Assembly (NCBI GenBank): GCA_035529315.1 | Contig: DATKWZ010000034.1 | Span: 1 to 64,000, forward strand | Length of the DNA stretch: 64,000 bases | Reading direction: 5' to 3' | DNA from: Anaerolineae bacterium | GTDB lineage: Bacteria > Desulfobacterota > Desulfobacteria > Desulfobacterales > ETH-SRB1 | Shown here: piece after piece, positions 6,654 to 16,001 of the stretch | Position numbering within the stretch: position 1 is the first letter of the stretch | How the letters are laid out: each line of letters begins with the position of its first letter | Program-made: the position numbers and the translations under genes | The notes under the pieces: generated by a model | Seen by the model: only the letters and a program-made list of their open reading frames with translations | What the model was told of the DNA's origin: nothing | Databases searched by the model: none

Positions 6654-8791
6654 CTTTCTCTGCCGGCATCATAAACAGACTTTACCTTTTTAATCTCTGA
6701 TAGAAGCGCATTTAAATGGTCGATGTCTTTAACATAAATTGTAAAAAAAGTTTCGACATCGCCGTTTTCCATGGTTTCTGTTTTGGCGCTGACAATATTC
6801 GAGCCATGTTTACTGATGCTGGTTGCAATGTCGGCCAGCAAGCCAATTCTGTCGCCGGAACGAACGATTATTTTTACAGGATAAATTTCTGAAATAGCCT
6901 TGTGCCACTCCACATCTATCTCCCGTTCCGGATTTATTTTTAAGGCATTTACACAACTGGACCTGTGAACTGTTACGCCGTAACCCTGTGTAATATAGCC
7001 GGTTATAGAATCTCCGGGGACAGGTTGGCAGCACCTTCCAAATTTTATAAGTATGTCATCAATACCATGTACTATTACACTTGCCTTTGGTTTTTTCTTT
7101 TTAACGTGGCCTATGATCTTGTTTAAAATAGATTTTTCTTCGTCTAATTCAGATTTTGGAATAACCTTCCTGATTACCTGCAACGGTGTTATTTTACCGT
7201 AACCAATAGCTACGATCATGTCCTCGATCGTCCTAAAACCAAAATCCTCTACTGCCTTTTGCATCTCTTTTGATTTCAATAGTTCATTAAAATTAAGGCT
7301 GTATTTACGAAAAGCCTTTTCACACATCTCCCTGCCAAGTGTAATGCTGCGTTCTCTTTCCTGATTTTTTATCCATTGCCTTATCCTTGAACGGGCTTTG
7401 ACGGTCTTGACAAACTTCAGCCAATCCTTACTTGGGTGATGGTTTTTTGAAGTAATAATTTCTAATATATTTCCGTTTTTTAATACATACCGCAGCGGAA
7501 CGATATGCCCGTTAACTTTAGCTCCAATACACCGATCACCTACCTCTGAGTGAATTAAATAAGCAAAATCAACCGGAGTGGCGCCCTTGGCGATCGTTTT
7601 AATCTCTCCCTTTGGCGTAAAAACATAGACTTCGTCAGGGAAAAGATCTATGCGGACACTTTCCATGAATTCATCCGGATCTCTTATGGCCTGCTGGTTT
7701 TCAACCAGATTCTGAATCCATGCAAAGGCATTGCTTATCTTCTCATCAATACGTTTCCCCTCTTTGTAACCCCAGTGAGCCGCTATACCTGATTTGGCGA
7801 CCCTATCCATTTCCCATGTTCTGATCTGTATTTCAATGCGTTCACCATAAGGCCCGATTACTGTTGTATGGAGAGACTGGTACATATTTGGCTTGGGAAC
7901 CCCGATATAATCCTTAAATTTCCTGGGAACAGGTTTCCATAATGAATGTATGAGTCCTAGCGCTTCGTAGCACCTGGGTATTGTATCGAGGATTATCCTG
8001 AATGCTATAATATCGTAGATTTCTTCAAATGGTAGATCCTGATCAACCATTTTCTTGTAAATGCTGTAAAAATATTTATATCTGCCTAAAACCTTGCATT
8101 CCAGACCATTTTCAGCCATCTTTTTTTTGATGTAATCTTTGACTGTTGCAATATATTGTTCCCGCCCCTCCTTATCTTTACTGACAAGGGCTTTTATTTT
8201 ATAATATTCTTCAGGCTGAAGATACATAAAGGCGGTATCTTCCAGCTCCTTTTTCATCCAGTAAATTCCAAGACGCGCGGCAAGCGGCGAGTAAATATCA
8301 TGGGTTTCCTGGGCAATTTTTATTTTTTTTTGCTCATTTGTGTGAAAATGCAGCGTTCTCATATTATGAAGGCGGTCAGCCAGCTTGATCAGTATAACTC
8401 TGATATCATCCGCCATGGCAAGAATCATCCTTCTGATACTTTCAGCCTGACGGGCCTGTGAAGTGTCAAAGGCAAGTGAGCTCAGTTTGGTTACACCGGA
8501 TACAATATGCGAGACATCGGGGCCGAATATATCTTTTATCTCTTCTGAAGTCGCGTGGGTATCCTCGATTACATCATGTAAAAGAGCGGCTGCAATGCTG
8601 ACTGAATCGAGTTTCATATCTGCCAGAATATAGGCTACTTCAATTGGGTGAGCAAGGTAGGGTTCGCCTGACAGCCGCATCTGTCCTTCATGTACCTTGG
8701 CAGAGTAAATATATGCCCGGTCTATAATATCCAGATCTGCATCAGGGTTGTTGTCGGCAACCTTGTCAAGTATATCGGTGATTCGGATCAA
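6650..8791 (-). CDS. Bifunctional (p)ppGpp synthetase/hydrolase (RSH)
   Basis: A 713-residue stringent-response enzyme that makes and degrades (p)ppGpp. Domains in order: HD hydrolase (~25-180, with HDVIEDT at 72-78), synthetase (~230-350, YQSLHTTV and [10 protein letters not shown]), TGS (~390-450, [10 protein letters not shown]), a helical/Cys region ([11 protein letters not shown]) and C-terminal ACT (~640-710). Intact HD residues suggest both activities. The start is TTG at 8791, three bases after the proS stop, giving the usual RSH N-terminus ([10 protein letters not shown]). It is the last gene of ispG-proS-rsh. No second RSH is in the window. Confidence 0.93.
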   Translation of the reverse strand: MIRITDILDKVADNNPDADLDIIDRAYIYSAKVHEGQMRLSGEPYLAHPIEVAYILADMKLDSVSIAAALLHDVIEDTHATSEEIKDIFGPDVSHIVSGVTKLSSLAFDTSQARQAESIRRMILAMADDIRVILIKLADRLHNMRTLHFHTNEQKKIKIAQETHDIYSPLAARLGIYWMKKELEDTAFMYLQPEEYYKIKALVSKDKEGREQYIATVKDYIKKKMAENGLECKVLGRYKYFYSIYKKMVDQDLPFEEIYDIIAFRIILDTIPRCYEALGLIHSLWKPVPRKFKDYIGVPKPNMYQSLHTTVIGPYGERIEIQIRTWEMDRVAKSGIAAHWGYKEGKRIDEKISNAFAWIQNLVENQQAIRDPDEFMESVRIDLFPDEVYVFTPKGEIKTIAKGATPVDFAYLIHSEVGDRCIGAKVNGHIVPLRYVLKNGNILEIITSKNHHPSKDWLKFVKTVKARSRIRQWIKNQERERSITLGREMCEKAFRKYSLNFNELLKSKEMQKAVEDFGFRTIEDMIVAIGYGKITPLQVIRKVIPKSELDEEKSILNKIIGHVKKKKPKASVIVHGIDDILIKFGRCCQPVPGDSITGYITQGYGVTVHRSSCVNALKINPEREIDVEWHKAISEIYPVKIIVRSGDRIGLLADIATSISKHGSNIVSAKTETMENGDVETFFTIYVKDIDHLNALLSEIKKVKSVYDAGRES

Positions 8792-8794
8792 GGG

Positions 8795-10315
8795 TTAATA
8801 TGCCTTTGCAAATATTGCACGGCCGGCTGCCGGCTGTTCGCAGTAAATACACCTGCCTTTTTCCTTTATGCTGAAAAGCGGAACACATCGTATCGAAACG
8901 CCAAGATCCTGCTTGATTTTTGATTCACACTCTTTTGATCCGCACCAGCATGATGATGCAAATCCACCGTGAATTTCGGGTTTTTCTTTATTTTCGGGTG
9001 TAAAAAAATCAACAAATGTTTTTTTGTCTTCGATTGTCACACTATGCTCTTTCCTGAACAACAGAGCGCGTTCAAAAAGAGATACCTGTATTTCATCAAG
9101 TATATCTGTTGCTTGATTGATAAAATCATCTCTTTTAAATGATTGTTTATCTTTATGAGACCTGTCACGCCTTGCCACAAATACGGAATTATTATCAATA
9201 TCTCTGGGCCCTATTTCAACCCGGAGAGGGATACCTTTTTTAATCCAGTCCCATCCTCTTGCGCCGCCGATTTCACGATCGTCGATTTCAACTTCCAGAC
9301 TGCGGCCGCAGAAGAATTTATCCTTAAGCTCCCTTGCAAGGTTTTCAGTAAACTCCATTACCCTTTGTCTGTCATCAGCTTTTCTTATAATCGGCAGCAG
9401 AACAACGTGTGAAGATGCGATTTTGGGAGGAAGCACAAGGCCGTCATCATCGCTGTGCGTCATTATAAGACCCCCTATAAGACGCGTAGATGTTCCCCAT
9501 GAGGTTGTCCATGCATATTCCTCTTTTTCTTCGGCAGACTGAAATTTGATGTTGGATGCTCTGGCAAAATTCTGCCCTAAAAAATGTGATGTGCCGGCCT
9601 GCAAAGCCTTTCTATCCTGCATCATGGCTTCGATGCAAAAAGTATCAACAGCCCCTGGAAATCTTTCCGCCTCGGACTTTTTCCCCCTCATTACAGGCAT
9701 GGCTAAGTATTGTTCAACAAACTGTGAATAAACATCAAGCATCAGGTGAGCCCGTTCAATCGCCTCTTCTTTTGCAGCATGGGCTGTATGCCCTTCCTGC
9801 CACAGGAATTCACTGGTTCTTAGAAATATCCTGGGCCTCATTTCCCACCTGACGACGTTTGCCCACTGGTTGATGAGTATCGGAAGATCACGATAACTGG
9901 CAATCCACTTTGAAAATGCATCTCCGATAATTGTTTCGGAAGTCGGCCTCACTATCAAAGGTTCATTGAGCGGACCTGCAGGCACCAGGCCGCCGTTTGG
10001 GCCTTTTTCAAGTCTGTGATGCGATACAACTGCGCATTCCTTTGCAAACCCCTCAACATGCTCGGCCTCTTTTTCAAGAAAAGAAAGGGGAATAAATAAT
10101 GGGAAATATGCATTTTTCACCCCTGTTGCCTTAAACATTTCATTAAGGATGCGCATGATATTTTCCCAAACAGCATATCCCCACGGCTTTATTACCATGC
10201 AGCCTCTTACAGGTGAATTCTCAGCCATATCCGAGGCCTTGACCACCTGCTGGTACCATTCCGGATAATCTTCAGCTCTTGTCGGACTTATTGCGGTTTT
10301 AACCTGTTTTGCCAT
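8795..10315 (-). CDS. proS: Proline--tRNA ligase (archaeal/eukaryotic-type, ProS type 3)
   Basis: A cytoplasmic class II aminoacyl-tRNA synthetase that charges tRNA-Pro. The catalytic core carries motif 2 around RWEMRPRIFLRTSEFLWQEG and motif 3 later in the same domain. An anticodon-binding domain follows (~290-390), then a C-terminal Cys-containing domain (CWCGSKECE, RCIYCEQPA) typical of the short form. The 506-residue length without an editing insertion excludes the long bacterial ProS. It overlaps the ispG end by 17 bases, with AGGAT before its ATG, so translation is probably coupled. Confidence 0.93.
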   Translation of the reverse strand: MAKQVKTAISPTRAEDYPEWYQQVVKASDMAENSPVRGCMVIKPWGYAVWENIMRILNEMFKATGVKNAYFPLFIPLSFLEKEAEHVEGFAKECAVVSHHRLEKGPNGGLVPAGPLNEPLIVRPTSETIIGDAFSKWIASYRDLPILINQWANVVRWEMRPRIFLRTSEFLWQEGHTAHAAKEEAIERAHLMLDVYSQFVEQYLAMPVMRGKKSEAERFPGAVDTFCIEAMMQDRKALQAGTSHFLGQNFARASNIKFQSAEEKEEYAWTTSWGTSTRLIGGLIMTHSDDDGLVLPPKIASSHVVLLPIIRKADDRQRVMEFTENLARELKDKFFCGRSLEVEIDDREIGGARGWDWIKKGIPLRVEIGPRDIDNNSVFVARRDRSHKDKQSFKRDDFINQATDILDEIQVSLFERALLFRKEHSVTIEDKKTFVDFFTPENKEKPEIHGGFASSCWCGSKECESKIKQDLGVSIRCVPLFSIKEKGRCIYCEQPAAGRAIFAKAY

Positions 10316-11384
10316 ATTGATCCTTTCTATCCATCAGCTCAATTTCTTTCAGTAAAACATCAACGAGTTTTTCCTGAGAAAACTTTTTTATCACCTTCCC
10401 CTTTTTGAACAGTATCCCGGCGCCGTCAGCGCCTGCGATTCCGATATCCGCTTCCCTTGCTTCTCCCGGGCCGTTTACAATGCAGCCCATTATGGCTATC
10501 TTAATTGGCAGAGAATTTGATATAAGGGCTTTTTCAACCTGCTTGACAATATTAAACAGATCGATGTTGCAACGGCCGCAGGTCGGACATGATATTATAT
10601 CAGGACCATGCCGGCGAATATCAAGAGCCTTCAGAATTTCATAGCCCACACGAACCTCTTCGACAGGATCTCTGGTCAAGGAAACACGGATCGTATCACC
10701 TATCCCTTCTGCGAGAAGCATCCCTATGCCGAGTGATGATTTAACTATCCCAGGATAAAGAGGGCCAGCCTCTGTTATACCCACATGAAGAGGAAAATCG
10801 GTTTTTGATGAAAGCAGCCTGTAAGCCTCAACACTGCGGAGCACATCCGATGCTTTTATAGATAATTTTATATCATAAAAGCCATATGATGTTAATAATT
10901 CTATATTACGGGTGGCGCTTTCAACCATACCCTCAGCAGTAACGCCTTTATGTTTTTTCAAAATATCTTTTTCAATAGAGCCGGAATTAACTCCTATCCT
11001 GATTGGGATATTAAATTCTTTTGCGCATTCAACAACCGCCTTTATTTTTTTGGCTCCTCCTATATTACCTGGATTTAATCTCAAGCCATCAGCTCCGGCC
11101 ACAGCCGAAGCAATTGCCAGGCGGTAGTCAAAATGGATATCTGCTATAAGAGGGATCGATATTTTGTCCTTTATTGCAGAAATTGCCTCGGCAGCCTCCA
11201 TATCCGGCACAGCCACCCGGACAATCTCACACCCGGCTTCTTCCAAACGTTTTATTTGTAAAACCGTGGCCGCGACATCCTGAGTAAAAGTATTAGTCAT
11301 GGACTGAACAGCAATCGGAGCCATTCCACCGACTTTTACTTTCCCGACCATGATCCGACGTGTTTTTTTACGTTTTATTTTCAT
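10299..11384 (-). CDS. ispG: 4-hydroxy-3-methylbut-2-enyl diphosphate synthase
   Basis: A [4Fe-4S] enzyme of the MEP pathway that converts MEcPP to HMBPP. The N-terminal TIM barrel starts near VQSMTNTFTQDV. The cluster cysteines lie in CPTCGRC and MGCIVNGPGE in the C-terminal part. ATG 11384 gives 361 residues and a normal N-terminus. The frame also opens at TTG 11402, but neither start has a good ribosome site. First gene of ispG-proS-rsh. Confidence 0.92.
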   Translation of the reverse strand: MKIKRKKTRRIMVGKVKVGGMAPIAVQSMTNTFTQDVAATVLQIKRLEEAGCEIVRVAVPDMEAAEAISAIKDKISIPLIADIHFDYRLAIASAVAGADGLRLNPGNIGGAKKIKAVVECAKEFNIPIRIGVNSGSIEKDILKKHKGVTAEGMVESATRNIELLTSYGFYDIKLSIKASDVLRSVEAYRLLSSKTDFPLHVGITEAGPLYPGIVKSSLGIGMLLAEGIGDTIRVSLTRDPVEEVRVGYEILKALDIRRHGPDIISCPTCGRCNIDLFNIVKQVEKALISNSLPIKIAIMGCIVNGPGEAREADIGIAGADGAGILFKKGKVIKKFSQEKLVDVLLKEIELMDRKDQYGKTG

Positions 11385-11495
11385 AATTAAAAATACTAAC
11401 AAAGGCTTTAATTTTGTTCAAGCAAATAGAAGCTCTATGCTTTATAATTGTGTTTTTAATTGAATTGCTGTATAAAACTGCCCAACATCAACTTA

Positions 11496-11710
11496 GCGCA
11501 CTTTCGGTGCGAACATAAGTGCCTAAAGTTAAGGAATGCACCTTCGGTGCAACGGATTTTAAAGTTATGAGTGTCTAAAGTAGTGGAGTGACAACATCCT
11601 GTAGCTCCTGCCGGATAGTCGGCCGGCAAGTGGGTTATCAATTAGCACGCCGAAGGCGTACCACAACTTTAGGCATTTTAGGCACTTTAGCTCATTTTAG
11701 GCACTTTCCT
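11496..11710. repeat. Palindromic repeat cluster in a gene-free gap
   Basis: The gap 11385-11805 has no gene. It holds three short hairpins: CGCAC/GTGCG at 11497-11511, TGCACC/GGTGCA at 11537-11551, and ACGCC/GGCGT near 11650. The DNA segment AAGTGCCTAAAGTT (from 11517) recurs inverted as AACTTTAGGCA near 11664, with further TTTAGGCAC copies to about 11706. The whole looks like a degenerate inverted-repeat element. Confidence 0.6.
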
Positions 11711-11805
11711 GCTCAGCGATGCATTTGTCTTATCGCGCTGAATTCATTAGGCAAAAAATGGGATTTCCTATACTATCAAGTTGTATTAACAAAAGGAATA
11801 AAATA

Positions 11806-12240
11806 ATGATTGATCAGAAAAACAATCAATTTGCAGCAAAACATCAAAACAAAGCGCAAATAAGTACTATTATTAAAAATGAAATTTTAAAACAGAATAA
11901 GGACGGCGAGCTCCCATGTCTTGTCGCATTTCAGATCGCAGACAGTCTGCGGGTTGCAGCCGCTGAAGTGGGAAGGACTGTTGATCTTATAAATTTCAGG
12001 CTGACTAAATGCCAGCTGGGCCTGTTTGGTTATAAACCTCAAAAAAAAATCATTAAAGCTAAAGAGCCTGAAGACCGGAACTTAAAAAAAGCAATCCATG
12101 ACAGGCTGATTGAAGGAAGACTGCCTTGCATAAGTGCATGGGAGATCGCATCTGAATTTAACGTCCACAAGATGATGGTAAGCTCTGCCTGTGAGGCCCT
12201 GAATATCAAAATAATCAAGTGTCAATTAGGAGCTTTTTAA
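11806..12240 (+). CDS. Protein with two tandem helix-turn-helix-like repeats
   Basis: The product has 144 residues from ATG 11806, which has AAGGA at good spacing. Two copies of a ~50-residue unit are visible, at about 20-75 and 88-144. Each contains G(E/R)LPC, then a helical AxxIA segment, and ends with KCQLG. The spacing of helices resembles winged-helix DNA-binding units (inference). I do not know a named family. It sits six bases before mltF and is probably co-transcribed with it. The repeat cluster precedes it. Confidence 0.75.
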   Translation: MIDQKNNQFAAKHQNKAQISTIIKNEILKQNKDGELPCLVAFQIADSLRVAAAEVGRTVDLINFRLTKCQLGLFGYKPQKKIIKAKEPEDRNLKKAIHDRLIEGRLPCISAWEIASEFNVHKMMVSSACEALNIKIIKCQLGAF

Positions 12241-12246
12241 TCATAA

Positions 12247-13662
12247 ATGGCCGGCAATAGCTTCAATAACATTCTGAAATCTCTGCTCAATAAAGCAATT
12301 ATTCTTTTGTTTATTTCCTGCAATCTGCTTTTTGTCTATATAAATTCATCTGGATTTCGTGAACTGGACAAGATCCTTGATGCAGGCAAAATTACTGTAA
12401 TAACTCGTAACAATTCACATTGTTATTATTTATACAGAGACCAGACTATGGGCTTTGAATATGAGCTCGCAAAGCTTTTTGCGGATTATCTTGGAGTTGC
12501 TTTAGAGGTAAATATAGCTGAAAAATGGGACTCGATGATTTCGGCTTTAAAAGATGGAACAGGTTCATTTATAGCCGCCAACATGGCTGTCACACCTAAA
12601 AGGCAAAAAGAGGCTGCTTTTTCCGATGGTTACATGTCAACTCAACAATATGTTATTGTCCGTCGCGACAATACGAGCATTAAAAGAGTCGCGGATCTTG
12701 CAGGTAAGACTGTTCATGTCAGAAGGGGAACATTCTATCAGGAAAGGCTTAAAGCTCTTAGAAGAGATGGAATAGATATTAAAATTAAACTGTATGACAA
12801 TATTCCAACCGATGAGTTGATACAACAGGTGGCGGAAGGAACTATTGACATTACTATTGCTGATAGAAACATTGCCTTGCTTAACCGAAGATACTATCCT
12901 CAGATAGCGCTTGCATTAGCAATAAGTAACGAGAAGGATTTGGGCTGGGCGGTAAACCCCGATGAAACCAGACTTCTGAATAAAATCGATCTCTTTTTTA
13001 ACAAAATTAAAAAAAACGGCAAGCTCAATGAAATATACAATAAATATTATGCAGATATAGATAATTTTGATTATGTTGATCTTAGAAAATATCACATAAG
13101 GCTTAAAACCAGATTGCCCCAATACAGCCAACTTATTAAGGATGTAGCAAATAGATATGGATTTGACTGGAGGCTGATAGCTGCTCAAATATATCAGGAG
13201 TCTCATTTCGACCCTGAGGCAACAAGTCATTCAGGAGCCTTTGGCCTTATGCAACTGACAGTTCCGACTGCCGATAGTCTTGGGGTAAATGACGTGTTTG
13301 ATCCGGTCCAGAATATTAATGCAGGAATTCGCCATTTAAAGAATCTATACGAACATTTTGACGGAGCAGATTCTTCAGACAGGTTGTTTATCGCTCTTGC
13401 CGCATATAATATAGGGCAGGGGCATATACTGGATGCAAGAAATCTTGCAAGACAAATGAACTTTGATCCGGACAAATGGTCTTCTCTGGGGAAAACTCTA
13501 CCTCTTTTACGATATCGAAAGTATTATGAAAAGGCTAAATACGGATACTGCAGAGGAAAAGAACCAATAAAATATGTTAAGCAGATAATGATTTATTATG
13601 ATATTCTAAAACGGATGAGCCTGGTATTTAATACAGATAACGGGTCAAAACAAAACCTTTAA
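12247..13662 (+). CDS. mltF: Membrane-bound lytic murein transglycosylase F-like
   Basis: A periplasmic enzyme that cleaves peptidoglycan glycan strands. An N-terminal hydrophobic segment (~12-32) exports or anchors it. A solute-binding-protein-3-type domain follows (~38-275), then an SLT domain (~290-465) with the catalytic Glu in YQESHFDPEA, the GAFGLMQL motif and AAYNIGQGH. The two-domain order and 471-residue length match MltF. It follows the HTH-repeat gene by six bases without its own clear ribosome site, so translation is probably coupled. Its 3' end overlaps the convergent GGDEF gene by 18 bases. Confidence 0.9.
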   Translation: MAGNSFNNILKSLLNKAIILLFISCNLLFVYINSSGFRELDKILDAGKITVITRNNSHCYYLYRDQTMGFEYELAKLFADYLGVALEVNIAEKWDSMISALKDGTGSFIAANMAVTPKRQKEAAFSDGYMSTQQYVIVRRDNTSIKRVADLAGKTVHVRRGTFYQERLKALRRDGIDIKIKLYDNIPTDELIQQVAEGTIDITIADRNIALLNRRYYPQIALALAISNEKDLGWAVNPDETRLLNKIDLFFNKIKKNGKLNEIYNKYYADIDNFDYVDLRKYHIRLKTRLPQYSQLIKDVANRYGFDWRLIAAQIYQESHFDPEATSHSGAFGLMQLTVPTADSLGVNDVFDPVQNINAGIRHLKNLYEHFDGADSSDRLFIALAAYNIGQGHILDARNLARQMNFDPDKWSSLGKTLPLLRYRKYYEKAKYGYCRGKEPIKYVKQIMIYYDILKRMSLVFNTDNGSKQNL

Positions 13663-14679
13663 CCCCACCCTGTTTCTTCCGGCGGATTTGGCTTGATAAA
13701 GCATCACATCCGCTGCATTAACAAGGCTTTTCTGGTCATCGTTCTCACTAAGCGTTGCAACGCCAAAGCTAGCCGTCTTTCGGATGCTTTGCTCACGGGT
13801 AATCGCAATATCGAGGTTTTCAATAACGGTTCTAAGCCGTTGCGCCAATTCCATCGCTTTTGGCGTTTTCGTATCCGGCAGCACCACGACAAATTCTTCT
13901 CCACCGTACCGGGCCAAATAATCCTCTTTGCGAATGGCATTTAAAACTGCTTTTGAAATTGCTTTCAGCGCCGCATCACCGGCAGGATGGCCGTAGGTAT
14001 CGTTTACCTGTTTAAAATGATCGATATCAAACATGATGATCGAAAGGTCTCGATCGTAGCGCTTGGAACCGGCTATATGGTGACCCAAAAGGCGATCAAA
14101 CTCCTTTCGGTTATAACATCCGGTGAGGGAATCCAACGCCACATCATATTTCAGCCGTTTAATGCTCAAGTAATTTTTCAGCGCCACCCCGAGTGTCTTC
14201 ACGATAATTTCTAAAATTTCATCATGGTATGGCAGCATATGCCTTTCAGGCAAAATGTACATTCGTGCCAAGCACTTATCATCCATCAGTGGATAGGAGA
14301 GAAGATTTTTATCGTGAAACGTCAGCAATTCGCTGGTCGTATTCGCCTGTTCATTGATGGAATGGATCTCTAAATCCCCAATCGTTTTAAAATCTTTATA
14401 AATCAATTGCTTTAATGGTGCCTGATAAATGCGTGGATCAATCCAGACATCCAACCGGTCTTGATCCTGGTCTTGTACGGCAAAGGCAAACAGGTGGTAG
14501 TCCAAAATTTCTTTTAAGCATCGAGAAGCCTCTTGCAAAATATTGTCCAGAGACGAGCATTGGTTCATGGAAATGATATAATGGTTAAGTGCCTTGTAAT
14601 CAATGCGCCGTGCTATTCCAAGGAAAACATGTGCCGCTGTGCTTGCATTTCTGAAAAATCTTTTAATGGGTAGTATCAT
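13645..14679 (-). CDS. Diguanylate cyclase (GGDEF) with sensory N-terminus
   Basis: It makes c-di-GMP from two GTP. The C-terminal domain (~185-344) has DSLTGCYNRKEF, FDIDHFKQVNDTYGH and the active-site RYGGEEF. RKED lies five residues before GGEEF and forms the RxxD inhibitory site, so product feedback is expected. The N-terminal ~165 residues resemble a GAF-like sensor, signal unknown. ATG 14679 (344 aa) is chosen because AAGGA precedes it; the frame opens 28 codons further upstream. It appears monocistronic. Confidence 0.88.
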   Translation of the reverse strand: MILPIKRFFRNASTAAHVFLGIARRIDYKALNHYIISMNQCSSLDNILQEASRCLKEILDYHLFAFAVQDQDQDRLDVWIDPRIYQAPLKQLIYKDFKTIGDLEIHSINEQANTTSELLTFHDKNLLSYPLMDDKCLARMYILPERHMLPYHDEILEIIVKTLGVALKNYLSIKRLKYDVALDSLTGCYNRKEFDRLLGHHIAGSKRYDRDLSIIMFDIDHFKQVNDTYGHPAGDAALKAISKAVLNAIRKEDYLARYGGEEFVVVLPDTKTPKAMELAQRLRTVIENLDIAITREQSIRKTASFGVATLSENDDQKSLVNAADVMLYQAKSAGRNRVGLKVLF

Positions 14680-14763
14680 GGGGCCATCCTTTGTAAAAGC
14701 AATCCTTAAAATTATTTGTAAAAGCAAGTCCCATGCCAATGTAAAGAAAATCCGGTTTTTCAA

Positions 14764-15320
14764 GGGTAATGCTGTAGGAATCGTGCAGGGATTGGCAAAA
14801 TTTTCCCGCCGGGGGATGAAATATTTTCATACTTTTCCTGAAAATTATAAAAATCCCATGCTCACCCAGGGTTAATTTGCATTTGTACCCGCCATATAGC
14901 CTCGAGGGAAAATATGCTCCCCATTAAGTCAAAGTTTTGACACAATATTTTAAACAACCCTCTTTTTTTACCCGGCATCGTCAAACCATTGACACATGTT
15001 TCCAGCCAACCAATCCCTATGCCCAGAGGCGCGAACTACTTTCAGATACCCCTTAATTGTTTTGCTACCGAGCGCCAATGGCGTTGTACGCCTAAACCCC
15101 ATTCGGCTATAGTTATCTTGAAAGAGGTGGACTTTTGGGGCTTTGGTGGGAATTTGGCGTCAAAGTTGAATAGCGAATAGCAATATCATCGGCCCAAGAG
15201 TTTCAAGGAATTGATTGAAGGATTCAGGGGGTACAAGGGGATATGGTGAAGCATGGACTGACTTTTTCAAAACCTACCATTGACAGTGTTATAAAACTGT
15301 TACATATATAATTGATTAAG
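14764..15320. other. Gene-free stretch, no recognised feature
   Basis: Between the GGDEF gene and the tRNA terminator I see no gene I can support. A 63-codon frame (14989-15180) has no ribosome site and no family resemblance. The GC-richer block 14990-15180 differs from the AT-rich text on both sides and may be a fragment of something larger. Confidence 0.4.
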
Positions 15321-15328
15321 TATAAAAA

Positions 15329-15355
15329 AAGCGCTTAGTTTATTTCTAAGCGCTT
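15329..15355 (-). terminator. Rho-independent terminator downstream of tRNA-Ala
   Basis: A perfect 10-bp inverted repeat, AAGCGCTTAG and CTAAGCGCTT, with a 7-base loop. An A-run on its left side becomes a U-run on the minus strand. It ends transcription leftward from the tRNA. Confidence 0.8.
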
Positions 15356-15436
15356 GAACCGCAATAGCGAGCGAATCTAAAAATTGCCAACTTCCTTACG
15401 GTCGAAGATTCCCTGTAGTTTGCGACATGGTTCTTT
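15353..15436. repeat. Dispersed repeat, copy A
   Basis: It begins GAACCGCAATAGCGAGCGAA and ends near CCTTACGGTCGAAGATTCCC plus a degenerate hairpin. It is closely related to copy B (23718-23836) and shares its first part with copy C (62503-62600). It lies directly between tRNA and terminator. Confidence 0.75.
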
Positions 15437-15446
15437 AATTTATTTA

Positions 15447-15522
15447 TGGTGGAGCTGAGGGGGATCGAACCCCTGACCTCATGACTGCCAGTCATGCGCT
15501 CTCCCAGCTGAGCTACAGCCCC
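15447..15522 (-). tRNA. tRNA-Ala (anticodon GGC)
   Basis: A 76-nt cloverleaf on the minus strand. The acceptor GGGGCTG pairs with CAGCTCC, the D arm is GCTC/GAGC, the anticodon stem CATGA/TCATG encloses loop CTGGCAG (anticodon GGC), and the T arm is AGGGG TTCGATC CCCCT. CCA is encoded. It reads GCC/GCU alanine codons. Confidence 0.95.
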
Positions 15523-15548
15523 ATGTTATACAGGCAGGCAAGACGCAA

Positions 15549-15577
15549 CCAGTAACAAAAAGTATTTAAGGTGTCAA
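15549..15577 (-). promoter_or_regulatory. Possible tRNA-Ala promoter
   Basis: Minus-strand TTGACA (15577-15572), a 17-bp spacer and TACTGG (15554-15549) lie 27 bases before the tRNA. The -35 is perfect and the -10 poor. Confidence 0.35.
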
Positions 15578-15697
15578 TATTTATTTAAATGGGCACATGA
15601 CAAACAGATTCGGAAATTTTATATGGTAAAAACATATTTTATCATTTTCATTGTGGTATTGAAGCATATCTTAAAAGGCCGGAGTTAAGAATAGAGA

Positions 15698-15946
15698 ATG
15701 GATCGCCAAAATTCTAACAAAGCATATGGAGGATATACTCAACCGGAAAATACGGTTGATATGTTCAAGGAGTTTGATGCAACACAGCTTTATTGCCCTT
15801 GTTGCAAACAGGCTGTTCCTGTCCGGAAACGCCTTCTTCTCGTTCTTCCCGAAGGGGATAAGTATGAATATTTATGCGTATTTTGTTCAGAGACCGTTGG
15901 AACAAAGATGGATAGAAATGGAACGCAAGACAGTATAATTATTTAA
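15698..15946 (+). CDS. Small zinc-ribbon protein
   Basis: An 82-residue cytoplasmic protein with two Cys pairs, CPCC (~33-36) and CVFC (~61-64), about 25 residues apart: a single four-Cys zinc ribbon. The rest is short and polar. It lies 55 bases before the PpiD-like gene on the same strand and may share its transcript. Function unknown. Confidence 0.75.
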   Translation: MDRQNSNKAYGGYTQPENTVDMFKEFDATQLYCPCCKQAVPVRKRLLLVLPEGDKYEYLCVFCSETVGTKMDRNGTQDSIII

Positions 15947-16001
15947 AACATGATGGATTTGACTTTTACGGATTTATCAATTTTGATAAAGGTGGATTGC
16001 A

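Noticed and set aside
14989-15180. 63-codon open frame
   Set aside because: No ribosome site, no recognisable domain, and isolated in repeat-like intergenic DNA.
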